64,000 bases of DNA. Origin: CAWIUB01 sp963839175 (GTDB lineage Bacteria; Actinomycetota; Actinomycetes; Mycobacteriales; Jatrophihabitantaceae). Both the position numbers and the translations under genes were made by a program. The stretch is from positions 1 to 64,000 of the forward strand of contig CAWIUB010000030.1 in assembly GCA_963839175.1 (NCBI GenBank). The letters are read 5' to 3'. Position 1 is the stretch's first letter, and the number at the start of each line of letters is the position of its first letter. The notes under the pieces were generated by a model. That model was given only the letters and a program-made list of their open reading frames with translations. It did no database searches and was not told the DNA's origin. Shown in pieces: positions 8,573-17,307 of the stretch.

Positions 8573-9265
8573 ATGAAGACACCGCCGATCGTCTCCCCGG
8601 CTGAGTGGGATGAGGCCCGGGAACGGCTGCTGGTGAAGGAGAAGGAGCTCACCCGGGCGCGCGATGCGATGGCGGCCCAACGCCGGCGTATGCCATGGAT
8701 GGCCGTGGGGAAGGACTACCGCTTCGACGGGCCGAACGGGCCTGTAAGCCTGCTGGACCTATTCGAGGGCCGCCGCCAGCTGATCGTCTACCGCGCCTTC
8801 TACGGGCCGGAGGTCACCACCTACGCTGAGGGCGGCGCGTACCCGCAGCGGGCCTGCGTTGGCTGCTCGTTCGTCGCCGACCAGGTAGCGAATCCGGCGC
8901 ACCTGAATGCCCGGGACACCTCGCTGGCGTTCGTGTCGCGGGCCCCGCAAGCGGACATAGAGCGCCTGAAGTCGCAGACGGGCTGGGAGTTGATCCCGTG
9001 GTACACGTTGACGGACGGCTTTGACGCCGACTTCGGTGTGGACGAGTGGCACGGCACCAACGCCTTCATCCGCGACGACGATCGCGTGTTTCGCACCTAT
9101 TTCGTCAACAGCCGTGGCGATGAGGCGATGGGGAGCACGTGGAGCTATCTGGACATCACCGCGCTCGGTCGCCAGGAGGACTGGGAGGACTCGCCGGAGG
9201 GCTACCCCCAAACCCCGCCATACCAGTGGTGGAACTACCACGACGCATACGGGCCGGGCGCCTAA
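8573..9265 (+). CDS. DUF899 family thioredoxin-like protein
   Basis: Protein of 230 residues of the DUF899 family, which has a thioredoxin-like fold. Visible blocks are PIVSPAEWDEARERLLVKEK, LLDLFEGRRQLIVYRAFYGP, a Cys pair in RACVGCSFVADQV, WYTLTDGFDADFGVDEWHG, VFRTYFVNSRGDEAMGSTWS, and the C-terminal YPQTPPYQWWNYHDAY. Length and ends agree with the family. ATG is preceded by GAAGGAGGAA, a strong ribosome-binding site. Physiological function is unknown. It is one of the few intact genes in this accessory stretch and directly follows the broken RibD_C gene. Confidence 0.88.
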   Translation: MKTPPIVSPAEWDEARERLLVKEKELTRARDAMAAQRRRMPWMAVGKDYRFDGPNGPVSLLDLFEGRRQLIVYRAFYGPEVTTYAEGGAYPQRACVGCSFVADQVANPAHLNARDTSLAFVSRAPQADIERLKSQTGWELIPWYTLTDGFDADFGVDEWHGTNAFIRDDDRVFRTYFVNSRGDEAMGSTWSYLDITALGRQEDWEDSPEGYPQTPPYQWWNYHDAYGPGA

Positions 9266-9267
9266 TT

Positions 9268-9440
9268 TGGCCGATCTGTTGTAGGAGCCGCTGCCAGTGC
9301 GGGTCCGTGACAACGCTGGCGATGATCGGGAACAGGAAGAGCAGGGTGATGAGGCGAGGTAGAGCACCGAGCCGCCCGCGGCGCGCAGCGTCGAACCGTC
9401 GCCGAGGGAGAGCAGCGGGTAGCCGTGCGCCGGGGTCTGG
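9268..9440 (-). pseudogene. ABC transporter permease fragment
   Basis: The reverse strand shows HGYPLLSLGDGSTLRAAGGS in one frame, LFLFPIIASVVTDPHWQRLL in the next and LQQIG. These resemble consecutive pieces of an actinobacterial ABC-2 permease (YPLLS.DGSTLRA...LLFLFPI..VV.DPHW...L..IGPM). The segment between them and both ends are lost. The match is from memory of the family and the fragment is short. Confidence 0.45.
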
Positions 9441-9567
9441 ACGCGGTCGCTCCACCTCGTTTCCGATCTTTCGGGAGGTCGACCACGGTCAGTTCGCCGG
9501 CCTGTTCGACAGCGACATCGCCAATCATCATCGCGACTCACTCGGCCGCAGACCCAGATGCCCGCCG

Positions 9568-10119
9568 CTAATATCCGGTGGCGCCGTCGAGGCGCTCCCG
9601 GAGCAGGTCGGCGTGCCCGTTGTGCCGCGCATACTCGGCGATCATCTTCACCAAGATCACCCGCAGCGAGACGGGCTGGCCGGTGCGTTTCTCTTTGCCG
9701 GTCTGCTCGAGTGACGGCGTGGCATGGACGATCTCGCGGGAATGTGCGCACTCGGTGCGCCAAACCGATAACGCCTCGGTGACGTCACCGTCGAGTTGCT
9801 CGAAGTCCTGATCGGGGTCGTCGTCGGAGTAGTTCAGCATCGGGACGTCCTCACCGGCGAACTGGATCGCGAACCACCACCGCTCGACACCCGCGAGGTG
9901 CCGGGCCAGGCCGTGCAGGGTAAGCCGCGACGGCGGGACGCTCAGCTCGGACAGCCGCTGCGGCGCCGCGCCGGAGCACTTGAGCTCGAAGGTGGCGCGG
10001 TGCCAATCCAGGAACGCGGTCAGCACGCTGCGCTCGTCCCCGACCTTCGGCAGCTCAGGGCGCGAGTCGTCCGACCACTGCTTCGCGTAGTTCTGCGGAG
10101 AGATCTCAGGCATAGCCAT
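9568..10119 (-). CDS. DinB family protein (DUF664)
   Basis: Four-helix-bundle metalloenzyme-like protein of about 183 residues. Family landmarks are ERSVLTAFLDWHRATFELKC, SRLTLHGLARHLAGVERWWF, LRVILVKMIAEYARHNGHAD, and the closing LLRERLDGATGY. The His residues in GLARHLAGVE and YARHNGHADLLRE are at the expected metal-ligand positions. Actinobacterial members include mycothiol-dependent thiol-transferases, but the substrate here is unknown. ATG 10119 and ATG 10113 are both possible; neither has a clear ribosome-binding site. Confidence 0.85.
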   Translation of the reverse strand: MAMPEISPQNYAKQWSDDSRPELPKVGDERSVLTAFLDWHRATFELKCSGAAPQRLSELSVPPSRLTLHGLARHLAGVERWWFAIQFAGEDVPMLNYSDDDPDQDFEQLDGDVTEALSVWRTECAHSREIVHATPSLEQTGKEKRTGQPVSLRVILVKMIAEYARHNGHADLLRERLDGATGY

Positions 10120-10331
10120 ACCGTGCCACCAGCCACCGACGACCGCATGGGGCCGGCGGTGTCGGTCCGGCCCGATACCGTCCAGGCAAGAGCGGTGGCG
10201 GTCCACCACGGTGCGGGCGGGTGGGAGACACGCGGTGATGGTGCGGGGTCCGTCACCGCGTGGGAGGAGGGTGCAGAATCGGTGGGCGTCGTCGGGGACG
10301 CGTAGCGCGCGAAAGAGGGGTCGGTCTCGCG

Positions 10332-13300
10332 GTGAGTGGTACAGGGTCCGACTCGTTCGTCCACCTGCACGCGCACACCGAGTACTCCATGCTCGACGGC
10401 GCGGCGCGACTCGACGAGCTGTTCGCCGAGGTGGCCCGCATGGGCATGCCCGCCCTGGCCATGACCGATCACGGCAACGTATTCGGCGCCTACGACTTCT
10501 ACACCAAGGCGCGCAGGGCCGGGGTCAAGCCGCTCATCGGCATGGAGGCCTACCTCACGCCGGGAACGTCGCGTTACGAGCGCACCCGTGTGCGGTGGGC
10601 CAGCGGTGGCGACGACGACGTCTCCGGTGGCGGCGCGTTCACCCACATGACGCTGCTGTCGCGAAACAACACCGGCCTGCACAACCTGTTCCGGCTGGCG
10701 TCCCGGTCCAGCATCGAGGGGTTCTTCTACAAGCCGCGCGCCGACCGTGAGCTGCTGGCCCAGTACGCCGAGGGGCTGATCGGCACGACGGGCTGCGCAT
10801 CGGGGGAGATCCAGACCTGGCTGCGCATCGGCGACTACACGAAGGCTCGCGCGAGCGCCGCCGAGTTCCGGGACATCTTCGGCGCCGGAAACTTCTACCT
10901 CGAGCTGATGGACCACGGGCTGGACGTCGAGACCCGGGTGATCGAAGACCTGCTGCGGCTCGGCCGCGACCTGGACCTTCCGATGATCGCCACGAACGAC
11001 CTGCACTACACGCACGCCGCAGACGCCGATGCGCACGAGGTGCTGCTCTGCGTGCAGTGCGGCAAGACGATGGCCGATCCGAAGCGGTTGAAGTTCGACG
11101 CCCGCGACTTCTACCTCAAGTCGCCGGCCGAGATGCGTTCGCTGTGGGCCGACAAACATGAGTTGCGCGAAGCGTGCGACAACACGCTGCTCGTTGCCGA
11201 ACAGTGCGAGGTGAGCTTCACCGAGGGCGCCAACTACCTGCCGCGCTACCCGGTACCCGACGGCGAGTCCGAGGAGTCGTGGTTCGTCAAGGAGGTCGAG
11301 AAGGGCCTGCTGCGCCGCTACCCGAACGGCGTACCTGAGCAAGCGCGCCGGCGAGCTGACTATGAGGTCGGCGTCATCGTGCAGATGGGGTTCCCGGGCT
11401 ACTTCCTGGTGGTCGCCGACTTCATCAACTGGGCCAAGGAGCACGGCATCCGCGTGGGCCCGGGCCGTGGCTCGGGCGCCGGCTCGATCGCCGCGTACGC
11501 GATGCGCATCACCGACCTCGACCCGCTGGTGCACGGGCTGATCTTCGAGCGCTTCCTCAACCCCGACCGCGTGTCGATGCCCGACTTCGACGTGGACTTC
11601 GACGAGCGCGGGCGCGGCGACGTCATCCGCTACGTCAGCGACAAGTACGGCGATGACCGCGTCGCGCAGATCGTCACCTACGGCACCATCAAGGCCAAGC
11701 AGGCCGTGAAGGACGCCGCCCGCGTGCTGGGCTACCCGTTCTCGATGGGCGACAAGATCACCAAGGTCATGCCGCCACCGGTGATGGGCAAGGACGTCCC
11801 GCTGGCCAAGATCTTCGACTCGACGAATGACCGCTACGGCGAGGGCGGCGAGTTCCGAGCGCTGTACGAGTCCGACCCTGAGATCAAGCGCGTCGTCGAC
11901 ACCGCGAAGGGGCTGGAGGGCCTCAAGCGGCAGTGGGGCGTGCACGCCGCCGGCGTGATCATGTCCTCGGAGCCGCTGCTCGACCTCATCCCGATCATGA
12001 AGCGCGAGCAGGACGGCGCGATCATCACGCAGTTCGACTACCCGACGTGCGAGAAGCTCGGCCTGATCAAGATGGACTTCCTCGGGCTGCGCAACCTGAC
12101 CGTGCTCGACGACGCGCTGCGCAACATTGAGGCTAACCGCGGCGAGAAGGTCGTCTTAGAGGACCTGCCGCTCGACAACGCCGCGACCTATGAGCTGCTG
12201 GCACGCGGCGACACGCTCGGCGTGTTCCAGCTAGACGGCGGCCCGATGCGGGCGCTGCTGCGCAGCATGCGTCCCGACAACTTCGAGGACATCTCCGCCG
12301 TCGGCGCGCTATACCGGCCCGGGCCGATGGGCGCCAACTCGCACAACGAGTACGCCGACCGCAAGAACGGCCGCAAGCAGGTCAAGCCGATCCATCCCGA
12401 GCTGGCCGAGCCGCTGGCCGACATCCTCGACGACACCTACGGGCTGATCGTCTACCAGGAGCAGGTCATCGCGATCGCGCAGAAAGTGGCCGGCTACTCG
12501 ATCGGTGCCGCAGACCTGCTGCGGCGGGCGATGGGCAAGAAGAAGAAGGCCGAGCTGGACGCCCAGTTCGAGACGTTCAGCTCGGGCATGAGGGACCGCG
12601 GCTACTCGGCCGATGCGGTCAGGACGTTGTGGGAGATCCTCGTCCCGTTCTCCGACTACGCGTTCAACAAGGCGCACTCGGCTGCCTACGGCGTGATCTC
12701 GTACTGGACGGCCTACCTCAAGGCGAACTACCCGGCCGAGTACATGGCAGGGCTACTCACCTCGATGAAGGACGACAAGGACCGCTCGGCGATCTACCTG
12801 GCCGAATGCCGCCGCATGGGCATCAGCGTCCTACCGCCAGACGTAAACTCCTCGGCGGCGGACTTCACGCCGACCGGCAAGGACATCCGCTTCGGGCTCG
12901 GCGCGGTGCGCAATGTCGGCGCCAACGTCGTCGCATCGATCGTGGCTTCGCGCAAGGAGAAGGGCGAGTTCGTCGACTTCGCCGACTTCCTACGCAAGGT
13001 CGACGCCGTCGTCTGCAACAAGCGCACCGTCGAGGCACTGATCAAGGCCGGCGCGTTCGACTCGCTCGGCCACACCCGGCGGGGTCTGATCCACATCCAC
13101 GAACGAGCGTTGGACACCGTCGTCGAGACCAAGAAGGCCGAGGCGATCGGGCAATTCGACCTGTTCGGGGTCGACTCGGGCGCGGGCGGGGCTGCCGATG
13201 TCTTCGCCGTCGTGGTGCCGGACGGCGAGTGGGACAAGAACGTCCTGCTCGCCTTCGAACGCGAGATGCTGGGCCTCTACGTCTCCGACCATCCGCTGCT

Positions 13301-13862
13301 CGGCCTCGAGCGGGTGCTGGCGGCCTCGGCCGAGCTGTCGATAGCCGCGCTGTACGCCGACGGCGCAGCCGAGGGACAAGCCGTCACCATCGCTGGCATC
13401 CTGTCCTCGGTGAGCCGCCGGGTCACCAAGGCGGGGGCGCCGTGGGCACAGGCGGTGCTCGAAGACCTCGAAGGGTCGATCGAGCTGCTGTTCTTCCCGG
13501 CCACCTACGCGCAGTTTGGCATCAACATCGCCGAAGACGCCGTGGTGGTCGTCAAAGGGCGCGCCGATGCCCGCGACGACACGGTCAAGCTGATCGTCAG
13601 CGCCCTGACCCTCCCGGACCTGGCGGTCGGAGCACGCGGTCCGGTCGTGGTCTCGGTGCCGCCGAACCGGTGCACGCCGCCGATGGTGGAACGGCTGCGC
13701 GAGGTGCTGGCCGCGCACCCCGGCACCACCGAGGTGCACCTCGAGCTCGTCAACGGCGAGCGGCGGCACCGGCTCAAGCTCGGCGACGGCTACCGGGTCA
13801 CCACGTCCGCCGGCTTGATGGGCGACCTCAAGGCGCTGCTCGGCCCGGCGTCAGTCGCCTGA
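10332..13862 (+). CDS. dnaE: DNA polymerase III alpha subunit
   Basis: Replicative polymerase catalytic subunit, 1176 residues, close to mycobacterial DnaE1 length. The PHP domain begins at residue 11 with HLHAHTEYSMLDG, keeping the metal-binding histidines of proofreading PHP domains. The polymerase active-site motif PDFDVDFDERGRGD is at about 417. KQAVKDAARVLGYP, FAFN-type FSDYAFNKAHSAAYGVISYW and the helix-hairpin-helix region VDAVVCNKRTVEALIKAGAF follow, then an OB-fold (GQAVTIAGILSSVSRRVTKA). There is no intein. The GTG at 10332 starts directly before the PHP domain; GAGGGG lies about 11 bp upstream. The gene is monocistronic and convergent with the DrrB-like gene. Confidence 0.96.
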   Translation: MSGTGSDSFVHLHAHTEYSMLDGAARLDELFAEVARMGMPALAMTDHGNVFGAYDFYTKARRAGVKPLIGMEAYLTPGTSRYERTRVRWASGGDDDVSGGGAFTHMTLLSRNNTGLHNLFRLASRSSIEGFFYKPRADRELLAQYAEGLIGTTGCASGEIQTWLRIGDYTKARASAAEFRDIFGAGNFYLELMDHGLDVETRVIEDLLRLGRDLDLPMIATNDLHYTHAADADAHEVLLCVQCGKTMADPKRLKFDARDFYLKSPAEMRSLWADKHELREACDNTLLVAEQCEVSFTEGANYLPRYPVPDGESEESWFVKEVEKGLLRRYPNGVPEQARRRADYEVGVIVQMGFPGYFLVVADFINWAKEHGIRVGPGRGSGAGSIAAYAMRITDLDPLVHGLIFERFLNPDRVSMPDFDVDFDERGRGDVIRYVSDKYGDDRVAQIVTYGTIKAKQAVKDAARVLGYPFSMGDKITKVMPPPVMGKDVPLAKIFDSTNDRYGEGGEFRALYESDPEIKRVVDTAKGLEGLKRQWGVHAAGVIMSSEPLLDLIPIMKREQDGAIITQFDYPTCEKLGLIKMDFLGLRNLTVLDDALRNIEANRGEKVVLEDLPLDNAATYELLARGDTLGVFQLDGGPMRALLRSMRPDNFEDISAVGALYRPGPMGANSHNEYADRKNGRKQVKPIHPELAEPLADILDDTYGLIVYQEQVIAIAQKVAGYSIGAADLLRRAMGKKKKAELDAQFETFSSGMRDRGYSADAVRTLWEILVPFSDYAFNKAHSAAYGVISYWTAYLKANYPAEYMAGLLTSMKDDKDRSAIYLAECRRMGISVLPPDVNSSAADFTPTGKDIRFGLGAVRNVGANVVASIVASRKEKGEFVDFADFLRKVDAVVCNKRTVEALIKAGAFDSLGHTRRGLIHIHERALDTVVETKKAEAIGQFDLFGVDSGAGGAADVFAVVVPDGEWDKNVLLAFEREMLGLYVSDHPLLGLERVLAASAELSIAALYADGAAEGQAVTIAGILSSVSRRVTKAGAPWAQAVLEDLEGSIELLFFPATYAQFGINIAEDAVVVVKGRADARDDTVKLIVSALTLPDLAVGARGPVVVSVPPNRCTPPMVERLREVLAAHPGTTEVHLELVNGERRHRLKLGDGYRVTTSAGLMGDLKALLGPASVA

Positions 13863-13864
13863 CG

Positions 13865-14716
13865 TTAGGCCGAGCGCTGGTAGCTGCGGAACGCCCGGGT
13901 GGCCAGCCACGCCATGACGATCGCGACCACGGCGAGCCAACCCAGCCGCGGCAGCACCGCTCCCCAGTCCGGGTCGGCCGAGAGCGCCTGCCGGCTGATC
14001 ACGACGGCCCACTCCATCGGGTTGTAGTGGGCGATCTGCTGCACCCAATCCGGCGCGAGCGCGATCACCATGAACGCCGACGACAGGAACGACAGCGGCA
14101 AGCTGATGAACTGGCTGATGCCGATCAGCGCCTCCTGCTGGCGCACCAGGAGCGCCACCGCGTTCGACATCGCGGCGAACACCACGGACAGCAGCGCCGC
14201 CGCGAGCAGGGTGAGCGCGACGCCGCCGGAGCCGCCCGGGAATCGGGCGCCGGTCGCGTACGCGATGCCGAACGTGATCAGCGTCTGGACCACCGTAGTG
14301 ATCGCCTGGTAGGCGAGGGTGCCCACCATCATCGCGCCGCGGGATACCTGCGAGGCGAGCAGCCGGTCCATGACGCCCCGGTTCATGTCCTCGATGTAGA
14401 CGGTGCCCGCCCAAGCGCTGGAGAACAGCACCGTCATCATGATCACGCCGGGCGTCAGGAACTCCAGGTACGAGCCGCCGCCGGTCGAGCTGGCGAATCC
14501 CGGAATGTGGATCACCGAGCGGAACAGCTGGCCGAACAGCAGCAGCCAGATGATCGGCTGTACCAGGGTGATCGCCAGGTAGCCAGGCTGGCGGATCAGG
14601 GCGCGCACCGACCGCATGGTGAGATAACCCGAATGCCTGATCAACCTGTTCGCCTGTGTGCCTGCTCGGGCACGCGGTGGGTCGAACAGCTCGGCTGTGG
14701 GTGCGGCTGTGGTCAT
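13865..14716 (-). CDS. ABC-2 type permease, DrrB-like
   Basis: Membrane subunit of an antibiotic-type exporter, 283 residues with about six hydrophobic helices. Typical DrrB blocks are TLVQPIIWLLLFGQLF, YLEFLTPGVIMMTVLFSSAW, EDMNRGVMDRLLASQVSR and FISLPLSFLSSAFM. It overlaps the ATPase gene by ATGA. The first 30 residues (TAELFDPPRARAGTQANR) are unlike the family and are encoded by a degenerate copy of the dispersed 50-bp palindrome. The repeat therefore appears to have been absorbed into the N-terminus, which lies in the cytoplasm and could tolerate it. Confidence 0.88.
   Translation of the reverse strand: MTTAAPTAELFDPPRARAGTQANRLIRHSGYLTMRSVRALIRQPGYLAITLVQPIIWLLLFGQLFRSVIHIPGFASSTGGGSYLEFLTPGVIMMTVLFSSAWAGTVYIEDMNRGVMDRLLASQVSRGAMMVGTLAYQAITTVVQTLITFGIAYATGARFPGGSGGVALTLLAAALLSVVFAAMSNAVALLVRQQEALIGISQFISLPLSFLSSAFMVIALAPDWVQQIAHYNPMEWAVVISRQALSADPDWGAVLPRLGWLAVVAIVMAWLATRAFRSYQRSA
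14643..14692. repeat. Dispersed 50-bp palindromic element, copy D (degenerate)
   Basis: The right arm GGTCGAACAGCTC (14680-14692) matches the element arm with one change. The left position, at exactly the same 24-nt spacing, reads AACCTGTTCGCCT, with the central CTGTTCG/CGAACAG still pairing. On the reverse strand it encodes AELFDP...RAGT, like copy B. It lies inside the 5' end of the DrrB-like gene. Confidence 0.55.
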
Positions 14717-15738
14717 CTCGTGTCCTCCTTGTCGAAGCTTCGGCCTACGTGGCGCAGATAAACGTCGTCGAGCGACGGCCGGGCAACCGTCACGGACGCG
14801 ACGGCGAGGCCGACCTCGTCCAACGCGCCGAGGACGGCGGGCACGGCGCTCGCACCGTGGTCCACCCGCGCCCGCAGCGCCGTGCCGTGCGCGCTGACCT
14901 CACCCACGCCGGGCACCCGCTCGAGCAGCGCGGCCGCGTCGGTCGAGTGGTCGGCCGAGGCCAGCTCGACGACCACGGCGTCGCCGCGCAGCTCCCGCTT
15001 CAGCTCGTCGGGCGTTCCCTCGACGACGATCCGTCCGCGGTCGACGATGGCCAGCCGATCGGCCAGGTGGTCGGCCTCGTCGAGGTAGTGCGTGGTGAGC
15101 AGCACGGTCATCTGCTCGTCGCCGGCCAGCCGGGCGATCTCGTCCCACATCTCGGCGCGCGCCTCCGGGTCCAGGCCCGTGGTCGGCTCATCCAGGAACA
15201 GCACCCGCGGGCGATGGATCAGCCCGATCGCCACGTCCAGCTTGCGCGACATGCCGCCCGAGTAGGTGCGCACCTGACGGTCCGCGGCCTCCGTCAGCGC
15301 GAACCGGTCGAGCAGCTGTGCCGCCCGGACGTGCGCCTCACGCCGGTTCAGACCCTGGATGCGGGCGGCGAGCACCAGGTTCTCCCGGCCGGTGGCGATC
15401 TGGTCGCTGCTGGCCTTCTGCGACACCAGGCCAATCTCCTGACGCACCTGGCCGGGGTAGCGGCGGACGTCGATGCGGGCAACCCGGGCGGTGCCGGAGT
15501 CCGGCAGGGACAGCGTGGTAAGGATCTTGACCGTCGTCGACTTGCCTGCGCCGTTAGGGCCCAGCAGTCCGAAGATCGTCCCGGCGGCGACGCGGACGGT
15601 CAGCCCGTCCAGCGCGCGGACCCGCTGCGCGCCGCGCCCACCCGGGTACGTTTTGACGAGTTCGTGGGCCTCGAGCGCCAGCTCGAGCTGGGGTTCGGCG
15701 CCGCCGGCGGGCAGCACCGCGGTCTGGTTGTTCGGCAT
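14713..15738 (-). CDS. ABC transporter ATP-binding protein, DrrA-like
   Basis: Daunorubicin-resistance type ATPase of 341 residues. Walker A GPNGAGKST, Q-loop GLVSQKASS, signature YSGGMSRKLD and Walker B VLFLDEPTTGLDPEAR are all present. The C-terminal tail (GTPDELKRELRGDAVVVELA, VTVARPSLDDVYLRHVG) is the DrrA-specific domain that recognises the permease. It overlaps the permease gene by ATGA. The PadR gene lies 150 bp upstream in the same direction, so the three probably form one regulated drug-efflux unit. Substrate unknown. Confidence 0.92.
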   Translation of the reverse strand: MPNNQTAVLPAGGAEPQLELALEAHELVKTYPGGRGAQRVRALDGLTVRVAAGTIFGLLGPNGAGKSTTVKILTTLSLPDSGTARVARIDVRRYPGQVRQEIGLVSQKASSDQIATGRENLVLAARIQGLNRREAHVRAAQLLDRFALTEAADRQVRTYSGGMSRKLDVAIGLIHRPRVLFLDEPTTGLDPEARAEMWDEIARLAGDEQMTVLLTTHYLDEADHLADRLAIVDRGRIVVEGTPDELKRELRGDAVVVELASADHSTDAAALLERVPGVGEVSAHGTALRARVDHGASAVPAVLGALDEVGLAVASVTVARPSLDDVYLRHVGRSFDKEDTR

Positions 15739-15889
15739 CGGTGCGACTCCTTGGATGACGGAGTCGAGGCCGCGGCTGCCCTATCGTGAGCGGTGCGCCT
15801 TGGGTGCTCTGGCGACAGGGCGGGTCCTGCGGGATCGACTCGAGGATGAGGGCCGTCGGCCGGGTGTTGCCGCACCCGGCCGCGGTTCG

Positions 15890-16579
15890 TCAGGTCTGTT
15901 CGCTGGGCGGTTGCAGGGCGCGACCCTCCTCTCCGAGATGGCGGACCGGGTCGGCGAACATCTCCTCGAAGGAGGTGCCTTGCGCGTGCAGTTCGTGCAT
16001 GCGCCGCCAGGCCTTCGTGCCGGGGAACGCGCTGGAGCGGATGTCGCGCGTCAGGGTGCGGACGAACTCCAGCTCGGCCGCGAGCATTGCCCGCCGGTAG
16101 AGGCTTTCCACGAGAAACAGGTCGGGCAGCCCGTGCTCACGCGCCGTCGTGTGCATGGCGTCGACGGCAGCGACCTCGATCTGCAGCCGCGCGACCCGCG
16201 TGTCGAGCAGCCGAGCCGCCTCGTCCGGCGGCAGCCCGGGCATGAGCGACAGGCCGGCTTCCAGCGAGGTGAACTCCTTGACCGGTGTCGAGAGCAGCTC
16301 GGCCAGCCAGTCCTGGAACTCCGTGTGACCGGCGTCGGTGATCGCATACACGGTGCGCTCGGGACGGCGCCCGTCACGCTGGGTCTGCAGTGCTTCGATC
16401 AGGCCGTGCTTCTGCAGCGCCTCGACGACCGAGTACAGCGAGCCGTAGTTGAGCTTGATGCTCGCCTCCTTGCCACGCTCGCGCAGCGTCGTGGAGATCT
16501 CGTACGGGTGCATGGGCCGCTCGATCAGGCAGCTGAGCACGGCGAGCGCGAGCAGGTTGTTGACCCGTCGACGGCTCAT
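15890..16579 (-). CDS. PadR family transcriptional regulator
   Basis: Winged-helix repressor of about 229 residues. The N-terminal PadR domain is MSRRRVNNLLALAVLSCLIE, PMHPYEISTTLRERGKEASI and LNYGSLYSVVEALQKHGLIE, followed by YAITDAGHTEFQDWLAELLS. A C-terminal helical dimerisation domain follows. ATG 16579 follows AAGGAGG at normal spacing. It is the first gene before the DrrA/DrrB-like pair, the classic arrangement in which PadR represses a drug exporter and itself. Its promoter has a consensus -35 box and a palindrome over the -10 box. Confidence 0.93.
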   Translation of the reverse strand: MSRRRVNNLLALAVLSCLIERPMHPYEISTTLRERGKEASIKLNYGSLYSVVEALQKHGLIEALQTQRDGRRPERTVYAITDAGHTEFQDWLAELLSTPVKEFTSLEAGLSLMPGLPPDEAARLLDTRVARLQIEVAAVDAMHTTAREHGLPDLFLVESLYRRAMLAAELEFVRTLTRDIRSSAFPGTKAWRRMHELHAQGTSFEEMFADPVRHLGEEGRALQPPSEQT

Positions 16580-16599
16580 CACATCCTCCTTAGTGAATA

Positions 16600-16637
16600 C
16601 TCGATACAAAATAATCGAGCCAGAGGATAGCTGTCAA
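16600..16637 (-). promoter_or_regulatory. padR promoter with operator over the -10 box
   Basis: On the reverse strand a perfect TTGACA (16637-16632) is 18 bp from TATTTT (16613-16608). A palindrome CTCGAT-N8-ATCGAG (16600-16605, 16614-16619) straddles the -10 box. The expected RNA start is near 16601, leaving a short leader with AAGGAGG. The gene directly downstream is a PadR repressor, whose known operators have this arm-8 bp-arm form. Confidence 0.75.
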
Positions 16638-16667
16638 GTGTCGCCCACAGCTGGGTACGGTGAGCGG

Positions 16668-17255
16668 GTGACCCCAGCTGCGCCGTCCGATCAGCCGGTT
16701 CCCGGGCGCCGGCCGGATGACGCGCCGTGGGTCGAGGGCCCTGAGGTCGGGCGTTTCCAGCAAGGCACGCCGATCAGCCGCTGGGCCCTCGGGCGGTATT
16801 TGGTCGGCCGCGCGATCGGTGCGGACGTCAGCGCCGCGCTGCTTGTCGTGGCGGTGGCCATCCTCACGGCCGCGGTCGGGCTGTACTTCGTCGCCCCGGT
16901 GTGGGTTGCCGTGCTGATGGGCCTAATGGGACTGTGCGTGCTCGGCCTGCGCCTGGTGTTGGATGCCGCCCTGCGCAGGTTGACCGGTGCGGACCTGTTC
17001 GGGCCGCATGACGTCCGCATCCGGCGCCTCGTGGCGGACACTCGGGTGGACGTGCGAGCTGAGCTGCACCGGCTCGGGCTGCCCAGCCGGCGGGCCACCT
17101 TGCCGCTACTTGGCTTGCGGTTGCTCGGACGCCGGCGCCAGCAGACCCTTCAGCGGCTGCGCGGCTTCGACCTCGATCGGGTGGTGCCCGCCGCGCGGCT
17201 CGACGACCTGCACCTGATCGTGCAGAACCTGGCAGCTCCGCCGCCGCGCGGCTGA
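16668..17255 (+). CDS. Hypothetical membrane protein with two helices
   Basis: No family recognised. About 195 residues. A Pro/Asp-rich N-terminal 45 residues is followed by two adjacent hydrophobic helices, VSAALLVVAVAILTAAVGLY and VAVLMGLMGLCVLGLRLV. The cytoplasmic basic C-terminus is rich in Arg/Leu (RATLPLLGLRLLGRRRQQTL). GTG 16668 is used; the gene is divergent from padR with only about 90 bp between them, so the PadR operator could affect it. It is followed at 50 bp by the amidohydrolase gene in the same direction. Confidence 0.6.
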   Translation: MTPAAPSDQPVPGRRPDDAPWVEGPEVGRFQQGTPISRWALGRYLVGRAIGADVSAALLVVAVAILTAAVGLYFVAPVWVAVLMGLMGLCVLGLRLVLDAALRRLTGADLFGPHDVRIRRLVADTRVDVRAELHRLGLPSRRATLPLLGLRLLGRRRQQTLQRLRGFDLDRVVPAARLDDLHLIVQNLAAPPPRG

Positions 17256-17307
17256 CCGGCCGCTCGGCCGGCCCGTCGCGTTCACCGGGCAGCGCGGGGC
17301 GCGCCGG

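Noticed and set aside
10020..11945. A 641-codon reverse frame inside dnaE
   Set aside because: Antisense to PHP and polymerase motifs; no recognisable protein features.
12629..14761. A 710-codon plus frame across the end of dnaE and the DrrB-like gene
   Set aside because: Another frame of dnaE and antisense of the permease; Arg/Gly/His-rich and without family resemblance.
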